Both the position numbers and the translations under genes were made by a program. The notes below the pieces were generated by a model that had not been told where the DNA came from, did no database searches, and saw nothing but the letters and a program-made list of their open reading frames with translations. Shown here one piece after another: positions 17,809-25,603 of a DNA stretch of 64,000 nt. How positions within the stretch are numbered: position 1 is the stretch's first letter; every line of letters begins with the position of its first letter. Source of the DNA: Natrinema marinum (GTDB lineage: Archaea > Halobacteriota > Halobacteria > Halobacteriales > Natrialbaceae); the NCBI RefSeq assembly GCF_024296685.1, contig NZ_CP100763.1:1302001-1366000 (forward strand). The letters are read 5' to 3'.

Positions 17809-20289
17809 ATGACGTCGTTCCAGTCGACACTCGGTGACGAGCCGGGGATCGCCGAGGAGCTGGCCGAAAGCCAGCAGTCGATCTCCATCGCCGAGTTCTT
17901 CGAAAAGAACAAGCACATGCTCGGCTTCGACAGCGGTGCTCGAGGCCTCGTCACGGCCGTCAAGGAGGCCGTCGACAACGCCTTAGACGCCGCCGAGGAA
18001 GCGGGCATCCTCCCGGATATCTACGTCGAGATTCAGGAAGCCGGCGACTACTACCGGCTGATCGTCGAGGACAACGGCCCCGGGCTGACGAAGGAATCGC
18101 TGCCGAAAGTCTTCGGGAAACTGCTCTACGGCTCTCGCTTTCACGCGCGCGAACAGTCTCGCGGCCAGCAGGGGATCGGAATCTCCGCGGCCGTCCTCTA
18201 CTCGCAACTGACCAGCGGCAAACCCGCCAAGATCACCAGTCGAACCCAGGGCTCGAGCGAGGCGGAGTACTTCGAACTCATCGTCGACACCGACGAGAAC
18301 GAGCCCGAGATCAGCGTCGAGGAGACGACCACCTGGGACCGCCCCCACGGGACGCGCATCGAACTCGAGATGGAGGCAAACATGCGCGCCCGCCAGCAGC
18401 TCCACGACTACATCAAGCACACAGCGGTCGTCAATCCCCACGCCCGCCTCGAGCTACGCGAGCCACAGGAACATTTCAAATTCGAGCGCGCGACCGACCA
18501 GCTTCCCGAGGAGACCGAGGAGATCCGGCCCCACCCCCACGGCGTCGAACTCGGCACCGTGATGAAGATGCTGGCGGCGACGGACTCCCAGACGGTCTCC
18601 GGCTTCGTCCAGGAGGAGTTCACCCGTGTCGGGAAGAAAACGGCCGATTCGATCATCGACGCGTTCCGCGACCGCCACTACGGCCGCGAGATGCGCTGGC
18701 GGCCGCCCGCCTCTCACGAGTCCGTCAACATCGAAGCCGCGGTCGAGGCCGCTACGGCGAACAAAGGCGCCGACGCGACCAGCGCATTCGCCGAGGCTAT
18801 CGCCGAGGCAGTCGACGACCACGACCGCGTCGCCCACCACGAACTGCTCGCGGCCGTCGACGCGGCCGCCGACGACGTCGAAGCCGACCACGGAACGACG
18901 TTCGGCGACACCGTCCGCGAGAACGCCGTCGAGGCGGTCTGGCTCGAGCTGATCGACGCCGCCGATACGGAACTCGAGGCCGCCGCGGATGCGGCCGACG
19001 AGTCCGACGAAAACGCCGAGTCGCGGCTCACCGCCGACCTGTACGACCTCGCGGACGACGCGACGAGTACCCGCAAAGACGACGAGATTATCCACGCCTT
19101 CGCCGAGCGGCTCGCGGCCAAGTTCGAGGACGAACGCGAGGCCGAGAACGTCCGCCACCGGCTCACCCGAACGCGGCTCCGCGAGTTCGTCGACCGGGCG
19201 GCGGAGCTCACCGAGGAGTACGACGACGTCTCATTCGGCGAAACGGCACGCGAGAACGTCGTCGAGGCCGTCTGGGACGTGATGGCGACCGTCCCCGACG
19301 ATCCGCCGCTCGTGCGCGAACTCAACGGCGACCGCGACGCCACCAGTAATCTCGTCGACGCCATGCGCGCGACCGACATCATGGCGCCGCCGACGCGGTG
19401 TCTCTCCCCCATCTCCGAAGACCTCATCACCGCCGGCCTCGAGAAGGAGTTCGACGCGGACTTCTTCGCCTCCGCGACCCGCGACGCCGGCGTCTCCGGC
19501 GGCGATCCGTTCATCGTCGAGGCCGGGATCGCCTACGGCGGCGACCTGCCAGCCGACGGCACCGGCGAAGTCATGCGCTTTGCGAACCGCGTCCCGCTGG
19601 TCTACCAGCGCGGGGCCTGCGCGACCACCGACGTGGTCAAGTCGATCGGCTGGCGCAACTACGGCCTCGACCAGCCCGGCGGTTCCGGGCTGCCGAACGG
19701 CCCTGTGGTGATCATGATTCACGTCGCCTCGACGAACGTTCCCTTCACCAGCGAGTCGAAAGACGCCGTCGCGAACGTCCCGGAGATCGAAGACGAGATC
19801 GAACTCGCCATCCGGGAGGCCGCCCGCGACCTCAAGAGCTATCTCAACAAGCGCCGGTCGATGCAACAGCGCCGAAAGAAACAGAACGTCCTCGGGAAGA
19901 TCCTCCCGGAGATGGCCGAAAAAGTCGCCGAGGTCACCGGCCGCGACGAGCCCGATATCGGCGACGCGATCGCCCGCATCATGAACAACGTCCTCGTCGA
20001 ACGGCAGGTCGAGGCAAACGGCGACGGCACGGCCGTCTCCGTCGTCGTCGAGAACAACTCGAGTACGAACGAGTCCCTCGAGATCACCGACATCGTCTCG
20101 GCGGAGCCGACGAGCCTCTCCGATGGCGCGACCGTCGTCGAGATGGACGGCGAGTGGTTCGTCAAGTGGGAGCCCGAGGTCGGCAGCGACGGCGAGGCCA
20201 CCCTCGAGTACGAGGTACCGGACGACGCGACGTTCGATCTGGACGTCAAAGGCGTCGAGAGCGAGAAACTTACCGTCAGTGACCAATGA
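17809..20289 (+). CDS. top6B: DNA topoisomerase VI subunit B
   Basis: An 826-residue ATPase subunit of the type IIB topoisomerase. The GHKL site is clear: [29 protein letters not shown] and the lid [16 protein letters not shown]. The transducer domain follows in the C-terminal third, with the switch lysine region near [18 protein letters not shown]. It is about 300 residues longer than crenarchaeal Top6B. An acidic helical insertion occupies about residues 305-510, in and after the H2TH region, and contains two related copies of a helix ending FG(D/E)T-RENxVEAVW (residues about 364-384 and 474-495). Its stop overlaps the top6A start by four bases. Confidence 0.96.
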   Translation: MTSFQSTLGDEPGIAEELAESQQSISIAEFFEKNKHMLGFDSGARGLVTAVKEAVDNALDAAEEAGILPDIYVEIQEAGDYYRLIVEDNGPGLTKESLPKVFGKLLYGSRFHAREQSRGQQGIGISAAVLYSQLTSGKPAKITSRTQGSSEAEYFELIVDTDENEPEISVEETTTWDRPHGTRIELEMEANMRARQQLHDYIKHTAVVNPHARLELREPQEHFKFERATDQLPEETEEIRPHPHGVELGTVMKMLAATDSQTVSGFVQEEFTRVGKKTADSIIDAFRDRHYGREMRWRPPASHESVNIEAAVEAATANKGADATSAFAEAIAEAVDDHDRVAHHELLAAVDAAADDVEADHGTTFGDTVRENAVEAVWLELIDAADTELEAAADAADESDENAESRLTADLYDLADDATSTRKDDEIIHAFAERLAAKFEDEREAENVRHRLTRTRLREFVDRAAELTEEYDDVSFGETARENVVEAVWDVMATVPDDPPLVRELNGDRDATSNLVDAMRATDIMAPPTRCLSPISEDLITAGLEKEFDADFFASATRDAGVSGGDPFIVEAGIAYGGDLPADGTGEVMRFANRVPLVYQRGACATTDVVKSIGWRNYGLDQPGGSGLPNGPVVIMIHVASTNVPFTSESKDAVANVPEIEDEIELAIREAARDLKSYLNKRRSMQQRRKKQNVLGKILPEMAEKVAEVTGRDEPDIGDAIARIMNNVLVERQVEANGDGTAVSVVVENNSSTNESLEITDIVSAEPTSLSDGATVVEMDGEWFVKWEPEVGSDGEATLEYEVPDDATFDLDVKGVESEKLTVSDQ

Positions 20290-21377
20290 GCGCAGACGAC
20301 AACCAACAGGCCAGAGAGCAGTTGATCGATCTCGCCGCGCAGTTTTACGACCAGTTCGAACTGGGCGAGATCCCCCACATGTCCGTGCCGACGCGGACGA
20401 AGAACAACATCGAGTACGACGAGGACAAAGAAGTCTGGGTTTACGGCGACCGCGAATCGACCCGGTCGGCCAACTCCGTCCGGGGGGCGCGCAAGCTCCT
20501 GAAGGCGGTCTACACCATCGACTTCCTCGCCGACCAACTCGAGGAGGATCGCTCCTCGACCCTGCGTGAACTCTACTACCTCTCGGAGAGTTGGGACAAC
20601 AACGAGGCCCAGTTCTCGGATCAGGACGAGTCAAACAGCATGGTCGAGGACTTGGAGATCGTCTCGGGGGTCACCCGCGAGGACTTCCACATGCGCCCGG
20701 AGGAGTCCGGCGCGACGATCATGGGGCCGCTGCACCTGCGAGAGCAGACCCGCCGCGGCGAGCGCGAGATCCACTGTCAGGAAGACGTCGGCGAAGGTGG
20801 CTACCAGATCCCGAACAACCCCGACACGATCGACTTCCTCGACTGCGACGCCGACTTCATCCTCGCGGTGGAGACCGGCGGGATGCGCGACCGACTGGTC
20901 GAAAACGGCTTCGACGACGAGTACAACGCCCTGATCGTCCACCTCAAGGGCCAGCCCGCGCGGGCGACCCGGCGGATCACCAAGCGTCTGCACGACGAAC
21001 TCGACCTCCCCGTCACAGTCTTTACCGACGGTGACCCCTGGTCGTACCGTATCTTCGGCTCCGTCGCGTACGGCTCGATCAAGTCCGCCCACCTCTCGGA
21101 GTACCTCGCGACCCCCGAAGCGCAGTTCATCGGCATCCAGCCCGCCGACATCGTCGAGTACGAACTGCCGACCGACCCGCTTTCGGACTCCGATATCAAC
21201 GCCCTCGAGAGCGAACTCGAGGACCCGCGATTCCAGACCGACTACTGGGAAGAACAGATCGAACTGCAACTCGACATCGAGAAGAAGTCCGAACAGCAGT
21301 CACTGGCGTCTCACGGTCTCGACTTCGTGACGGACACCTATCTCCCTGAACGCCTCAGTGAGATGGGCGTCCTCTAG
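20286..21377 (+). CDS. top6A: DNA topoisomerase VI subunit A (Spo11-like)
   Basis: A 363-residue catalytic subunit homologous to Spo11. The 5Y-CAP region contains [13 protein letters not shown], with the active Tyr in the LYY pair. The TOPRIM domain has [20 protein letters not shown] and [20 protein letters not shown], with the DGD metal site. It begins at an ATGA overlap with top6B and forms the A2B2 enzyme that passes one duplex through a double-strand break. The end is unusual: the protein stops after [10 protein letters not shown] at a TAG, and the same frame continues 21 codons to a second copy of the motif. Confidence 0.96.
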   Translation: MSADDNQQAREQLIDLAAQFYDQFELGEIPHMSVPTRTKNNIEYDEDKEVWVYGDRESTRSANSVRGARKLLKAVYTIDFLADQLEEDRSSTLRELYYLSESWDNNEAQFSDQDESNSMVEDLEIVSGVTREDFHMRPEESGATIMGPLHLREQTRRGEREIHCQEDVGEGGYQIPNNPDTIDFLDCDADFILAVETGGMRDRLVENGFDDEYNALIVHLKGQPARATRRITKRLHDELDLPVTVFTDGDPWSYRIFGSVAYGSIKSAHLSEYLATPEAQFIGIQPADIVEYELPTDPLSDSDINALESELEDPRFQTDYWEEQIELQLDIEKKSEQQSLASHGLDFVTDTYLPERLSEMGVL

Positions 21378-21443
21378 ACGCCCGTCGACCCGTCGTTCAG
21401 GGAGATGGACCCCGAGCGGCTGGACGAGATGGGCGTCCTGTAG
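21378..21443 (+). repeat. In-frame duplicated top6A terminal segment after the stop codon
   Basis: Immediately after the top6A TAG (21375-21377) the same frame stays open for 21 codons and then reaches another TAG. It encodes PERLDEMGVL, nearly identical to the [10 protein letters not shown] that ends top6A. The underlying bases gagatgggcgtcct are exactly repeated before both stops. This is a direct repeat with about 70 bases between copies. It could be a silent duplication left behind a new stop codon, or a read-through extension. Confidence 0.75.
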
Positions 21444-21600
21444 GCGGTCCGCGAGTCTCGTCCCGGTTCGAATTGCCTCTCGCTTTCCCGACTCGAGAGT
21501 ACCGAACCCGATCGCCGTCTCGTGTCGTTCGGCGTCGCCCTGTGTCTGCAGGTGCAACCGGTTCCCGTCTGCGTCGACTCTCTCCGGCTAGATCGGTGAC

Positions 21601-21906
21601 ATGGCTGACGATACTGACGACAAACGGCCGATGCACAGCGAGCCGGACCAGGAGGCGATCGACGAGCCGACGACGTCCGGCGCGCAGGAGGCCGACGAGA
21701 CCGCGTGGATGATGAAAGAGGGCGTCGCGGTCGGCCTCGTGTCCATCATCGCCGTCCTCATCCTCGCGCTGGGACTGATGCAGGCGACCGGCCTCGTCAA
21801 CGTCCTCGCGCCGTTCACAGTGGGCGGGCTCCTCCCGTGGGCCGCGATCGGCGTCTTGGTCCTCCTCGCACTCGGCGCGTTCGCCTGGACTCGCGTCGGC
21901 GTTTGA
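21601..21906 (+). CDS. Two-helix membrane protein of 101 residues
   Basis: The N-terminal 38 residues are acidic and probably cytoplasmic (MADDTDDKRPMHSEPDQE...). Two helices follow: GVAVGLVSIIAVLILALGLMQ (about 42-62) and LLPWAAIGVLVLLALGAFAW (about 77-96). It ends TRVGV. The pattern is that of small haloarchaeal DUF membrane proteins. No function can be read. The start is preferred because translation would begin just upstream of the acidic segment, and no other in-frame Met gives a longer conserved-looking N-terminus. Confidence 0.75.
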   Translation: MADDTDDKRPMHSEPDQEAIDEPTTSGAQEADETAWMMKEGVAVGLVSIIAVLILALGLMQATGLVNVLAPFTVGGLLPWAAIGVLVLLALGAFAWTRVGV

Positions 21907-21932
21907 GCGGTCGATGGGAGAGCGACAGGACG

Positions 21933-22637
21933 CTACTCGTCGAGGACGACCGGCACGTTCCGGCGGGCGACATCGACGACGAACGCGTCCGAATCGACCT
22001 CGATCGCCGCGAACGTATCGTAGTGGACCGGGAGGACGAGATCCGGCTCGAGGCGCGCAGCAAGCGCCGCCGCCTCGCGGCGATCCATGGTGAACGTGCC
22101 GCCGATCGGCGGGAAGAAGCAGTCGACCGGCAGGTCGTCGTGGACCGCCAGCACGTCGGTATCGCCCGGCCAGAACGCGGTGACCCCGTCGATCGTGACC
22201 CCGAAGCCACAGCCACGGCCCTCGGGGTGATAGGGCTCGCCGGGTTCGTCGGTGTGCGGGCCGTCGGGATCGTTGTACGCCGGCGTCGTATACAGGTCGA
22301 GCGGCCCGATGGCGAACGACTCGTCCGCGCCGACGCGTTCGACTTCGAACGCCAGGTCGTCGGGGTCCTCGTCGATCCCGTCGAGGTCGTTCGCGCGGAT
22401 CGACTCGTGGACGACGATCAGCGCGTCGTCGCGAGCGACCCGTCGGATCGAGTCGGGATCGTAGTGGTGATCGTGGCTGACGAGCACCAGGTCGCCGTCG
22501 CGGGGTTCGAAGCCGTCCAGCACGCCGTAGCGTTCCGGGCCCGGATCGATGTAGACGACCGCGCCCGTCTGGCCCTCGAGTCGGAGGGTCGCGAGGCCGA
22601 ACCAGTCGATGGTCAGCGCGTCGAAGGTGACGGTCAT
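21933..22637 (-). CDS. MBL-fold metallo-hydrolase, UlaG-like
   Basis: A 234-residue member of the metallo-beta-lactamase superfamily of the UlaG/L-ascorbate-6-phosphate lactonase-like branch. The metal motif is LVSHDHHYD near residue 54 (HxHHxD). Further ligands are probably in FWPGDTDVLAV and LPVHYDTF. The N-terminus DALTIDWFGLATLRLEG is the usual first strand pair. The substrate is unknown. It converges with the upstream two-helix membrane gene, with 26 bases between stops, and is followed on the same strand, upstream, by the FAH-family gene. Confidence 0.83.
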   Translation of the reverse strand: MTVTFDALTIDWFGLATLRLEGQTGAVVYIDPGPERYGVLDGFEPRDGDLVLVSHDHHYDPDSIRRVARDDALIVVHESIRANDLDGIDEDPDDLAFEVERVGADESFAIGPLDLYTTPAYNDPDGPHTDEPGEPYHPEGRGCGFGVTIDGVTAFWPGDTDVLAVHDDLPVDCFFPPIGGTFTMDRREAAALAARLEPDLVLPVHYDTFAAIEVDSDAFVVDVARRNVPVVLDE

Positions 22638-22708
22638 ACGGGTCCTTTCTCGAGCGGGCCGAAAAGCGTTCTATTCCCGACGGGGCGACGGGCGCTGCGT
22701 CGAAGCCG

Positions 22709-23446
22709 TCAGGGAATCCGAACCGAGTGCTCGAGCGTGCCCACGCCTTCGACCTCGATTTCGATCTCGTCGCCGTCCGACAGCGGGCCGACGCCCTCGG
22801 GCGTGCCGGTGGCGATCACGTCGCCCGGCTCAAGGGTGAGGTAAGTCGTGATCTCGGCGATCAGTTCCGGGATCGAGAAGATGAGTTGCTCGCGGGAGCC
22901 GTCCTGCCTCGTCTCGCCGTTGACGCGGGTCCGTACGGACGCGTCTTCGGGGACCTCGTCGGGGGTCGCCACGACCGGCCCCATCGGAGCAGCGCCGTCG
23001 AAGGCCTTCCCGCGGATCCAGTTCTGTTCCTGGCGCTGGTCGTCGCGGTTCGAGAGGTCGTTGACGCAGGTGATGCCGGCGATCACGTCCATCGCGTCCT
23101 CCTCGGCGACGTGGCGACACTGCTCGCCGATGACGACGCCGAGTTCGGCCTCGTGGTCGAGTCGCTCTTTACCCGCAGGGAGGGTGACGGTATCGCCGTG
23201 GGACGCTAGCGCGTTCGGCGGCTTCAAGAAGAGCATCGGCCGATCGGGCAGGTCCGATCCCATCTCGTCGGCGTGGTCGGCGTAGTTGCGTCCGATACAG
23301 ACGATTTTCGACGGTTCCGACGGCGGGAGCACGTCGATCTCGTCGCTCTCGAGGTCGTAGCGCTCGTTCGCGAACGTTACCGTCCCGTCGTCGTACTCGC
23401 CACGGCGAACCGCGCCGGCCGGATCACGAAAGCGGACGTATTTCAT
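22709..23446 (-). CDS. Fumarylacetoacetate hydrolase family protein
   Basis: A 245-residue FAH-superfamily enzyme acting on carbon-carbon bonds of oxo-acids. Signature blocks are KIVCIGRNYADHADEMG, PMLFLKPPNALASHGDTV, the metal-binding LDHEAELGVVIG (the E-x-E ligand pair), NDLSNRDDQ and the ending GDVIATGTPEGVGPLSDGDEIEIEVEGVG. This architecture matches acylpyruvases and 2-hydroxyhepta-2,4-diene-1,7-dioate isomerase-like proteins. The specific substrate is not determined. The Met at 23446 (MKYVRFRD) was chosen over one six codons upstream. Confidence 0.88.
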   Translation of the reverse strand: MKYVRFRDPAGAVRRGEYDDGTVTFANERYDLESDEIDVLPPSEPSKIVCIGRNYADHADEMGSDLPDRPMLFLKPPNALASHGDTVTLPAGKERLDHEAELGVVIGEQCRHVAEEDAMDVIAGITCVNDLSNRDDQRQEQNWIRGKAFDGAAPMGPVVATPDEVPEDASVRTRVNGETRQDGSREQLIFSIPELIAEITTYLTLEPGDVIATGTPEGVGPLSDGDEIEIEVEGVGTLEHSVRIP

Positions 23447-23507
23447 GCTCGGTGGAATGGGCACCGGGGATCAAAAGCGTTGAGAAGGCGGTGAGCGCGA
23501 GGGCTAG

Positions 23508-23936
23508 TTGACGGAGTTACGCGTCCCGCTCGAGCGCCGCGGAGGCCTCCCGACCGCGGGCGACCTCGTCCTCGTCGCGGAGCCCGACGCCTGGTTCCAG
23601 TACTACTGGTGGGACGACCGCGCGGACGCGCCGCCGGACGCGACCGAGATGGACATCTACGCGAAACCCGGCTTCGACCCCTGCGAGCTGTTCTTCGGCG
23701 CCGGGGGAGAGGGGGCCCGTCTCGCTCGACCCCTTGCAGGTCAGCACCTCTCACGACCGCATCGACGAGTCGGCCTCCGGCTGTTTCGGCCTCGGGGCCC
23801 GGCAGCGCCCACACTCGAGGGCGACGGGCCGGTCGACGCGACCGACGTGACGCCGACGCTCGCGGCTCTGCTAGGGCTCGAGGGGACGCTCTCGATGGAG
23901 TTCGACGGGGCGTCGCTTCGCGATTCCGTCGAGTGA
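23508..23936 (+). pseudogene. Fragment of an alkaline phosphatase/phosphodiesterase family gene
   Basis: The first part of this frame carries DLVLVAEPDAWFQYYWWDD and MDIYAKPGFDPCELFFG. From memory this matches the C-terminal half of the type I phosphodiesterase/nucleotide pyrophosphatase (AlkP superfamily) proteins, whose usual text is near 'AWFTYYYWLDD...DIHRKPGYDPVEL'. A frameshift near 23700 breaks it. The middle part reads PVSLDPLQVSTSHDRIDES in another frame, and the original frame resumes with the family ending DATDVTPTLAALLGLEG. The catalytic N-terminal half is absent and no start is visible. It is a truncated, frameshifted remnant just upstream of tRNA-Glu. Confidence 0.7.
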
Positions 23937-24017
23937 GCGCTCGAGTGCGTGACGGCGTAGCACTCCCGGCCCGGAACGGAACGTTTTTCACTAGCCCGGA
24001 GCAACGGGTGAGTACGG

Positions 24018-24092
24018 GCTCCGTTGGTGTAGTCCGGCCAATCATTTCGGCCTTTCGAGCCGATGACCTGGGTTCAAATCCCAGACGGAGCA
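24018..24092 (+). tRNA. tRNA-Glu (anticodon UUC)
   Basis: A complete 75-base cloverleaf. The acceptor arms GCTCCGT (24018-24024) and ACGGAGC (24085-24091) pair fully, with discriminator A at 24092. The anticodon stem TCGGC/GCCGA surrounds loop CTTTCGA with anticodon TTC at 24054-24056. The T loop is GGTTCAAATCC. No CCA is encoded and no intron is present. Intergenic DNA of more than 500 bases follows. Confidence 0.96.
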
Positions 24093-24649
24093 CTCTTCTG
24101 CGCGACGAAGTACCGAAGAAGCAATCGCAGACGGCATCCGTCCGTCGTATCGAACCGGGCCGCAGCGGCAGCGACGGTCGTTCCCCGTTCCGAATCCGAC
24201 CCAGCGGCTCCGCGTTCGATCTCTCGAATTCCGTCTATTGTGTCAGAGTATTTTTAACCCGATCGCCGTTCCGAGAGACGAGCCGATGGTTGAAGCTGCC
24301 AATAAAGTAATCCGAACCTGTCTCATAGGTCACAAGTCGAAGCGGTTGCAGCATTGTCCGAATCGATCGATACCCGACCGCGTCCCACGTCGTGCTCGAG
24401 CGACGCCGTCAGCCGTCCGATGGGAGACCTGCATTCGATCCCTGTGAAGACCGTCACGAGATGGCGGATTCGATCGAAACATTTCGTTGAGTGTCTGGCG
24501 ACTATTCCAACCATGTATTAGGACTCATGACCTCATTCGATACCTAATATTGAGTGGACGATGCGGATCGGCCCGGCGAAGAAATACGCTCTAAACACTG
24601 CAACTGTGAGAACCCCTAATGAAGATAATGCCGTTGGCCAACAAGTGCC
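24093..24649. other. 557-base intergenic region after tRNA-Glu
   Basis: No convincing gene. A TATA-like element (gtatttttaacc, 24248-24259) precedes an ATG at 24286 that opens a 53-codon basic, Arg-rich frame; its composition is unlike the acidic neighbours and it was not called. A perfect 7-base inverted repeat, TATTAGG/CCTAATA, spans 24516-24549. A weak TATA-like stretch (cccctaatgaag, about 24613-24624) may drive the next gene. No copy of the tRNA 3' end was found downstream, so there is no visible attachment site. Local A+T is higher than in flanking genes. Confidence 0.6.
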
Positions 24650-25588
24650 ATGGCATACGGTACCAATCCAGAAGAGAGATACAGCTACGGGGAGGTCAGC
24701 GACGAGAACCGTCGCGAGTTCCTGAAGGCGCTTGGCGTCATCGCCGGCGGCGCTGTCGCCGGTGCGACGTTAGAAGACCTCAGAACGGAGGTCTCGAGCG
24801 GCGCGACCGAGGGGCTCGCCGAGATGGGGCAGGCGGTCCAGAACGGACTGACCGGCACGCTCGACGAGGCCTTCCTGGGCGAACAGTTGGCGGCGCTCGA
24901 GGGGAGCTTCGGCATGCTCTCGGAGCTCGAGGCGATGGGCGTCCCCGAACAGGATGCGTCGGCCTACCAAGAGTTGACGACGGCGGCGTGGGCGATCAAC
25001 GACCATCTGTCGGAGGAGGGGTTTTTCGCGAGCGCAGAGGCGAACCTGCCGGCGTTTAGCGCCGACCACATCGAGCGGACGACGCGACAGTTGTTACAGA
25101 TCAACGCGTTGCCGGCGACGCTGTCGGAGGTCGGCTTCTCGGAGCAAGAACAGACGGCGCTGGTGGTCAACATCGTCAACACCCGCGAACAGCTCTCGTG
25201 GTGGATGAAGACGCCGGACTATCCGCCGGCGGACGCGGTCGACGACGGTGTCGTCCACGAGTACGTCGCTCCGCTACACCAGCGGGCGGCCGAGGGATCG
25301 CTGCTGTGGATCGACGGGCTCGATCACTTCCTGTGGCAGCGGAAACCGCTGGTCACCGACGAGATGATCGGCCGCGGTCTGTGGGACGTCAAATCGATGC
25401 TCGGCGGGTACTACCTGCTTGCATCGGCCGCGCGCGACCTCGCAGCCGGCGACATCGCTGACGACCACCTCACGACGCTGACGACGGCCAGCACCGCGCT
25501 CATGATCATCGCCCAGGAGTTCCTGATCAGCGATGTCGTCCGGATCACCGACGACAAGCGCGCGCCGCGGACTCCGGCGAGCGACTAA
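24650..25588 (+). CDS. Tat-signal protein, likely partner of the following PQQ dehydrogenase
   Basis: A 312-residue protein with a twin-arginine signal near residues 20-44: NRREFLKALGVIAGGAVAGATL. The RREFLK core is canonical and there is no clear cleavage site, so it may remain as an N-terminal anchor. The rest is largely helical and without Cys or metal motifs (ELEAMGVPEQDASAYQEL, WIDGLDHFLWQRKPL). It ends 15 bases before the PQQ protein, which lacks a signal of its own. It is not a member of a family I recognise. By analogy with small Tat subunits of membrane dehydrogenases, it could carry the quinoprotein across the membrane; this is inference. Confidence 0.7.
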   Translation: MAYGTNPEERYSYGEVSDENRREFLKALGVIAGGAVAGATLEDLRTEVSSGATEGLAEMGQAVQNGLTGTLDEAFLGEQLAALEGSFGMLSELEAMGVPEQDASAYQELTTAAWAINDHLSEEGFFASAEANLPAFSADHIERTTRQLLQINALPATLSEVGFSEQEQTALVVNIVNTREQLSWWMKTPDYPPADAVDDGVVHEYVAPLHQRAAEGSLLWIDGLDHFLWQRKPLVTDEMIGRGLWDVKSMLGGYYLLASAARDLAAGDIADDHLTTLTTASTALMIIAQEFLISDVVRITDDKRAPRTPASD

Positions 25589-25603
25589 CCAGGGTGACCA
25601 CGA

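Noticed and set aside
24286-24447. Small basic ORF after tRNA-Glu with a TATA-like element
   Set aside because: 53 codons, Arg-rich and unlike haloarchaeal acidic proteins; no motif and no supporting neighbour.
24018-24649. Integrated element attachment site at tRNA-Glu
   Set aside because: No direct repeat of the tRNA 3' end was found downstream and no integrase is present in the window.
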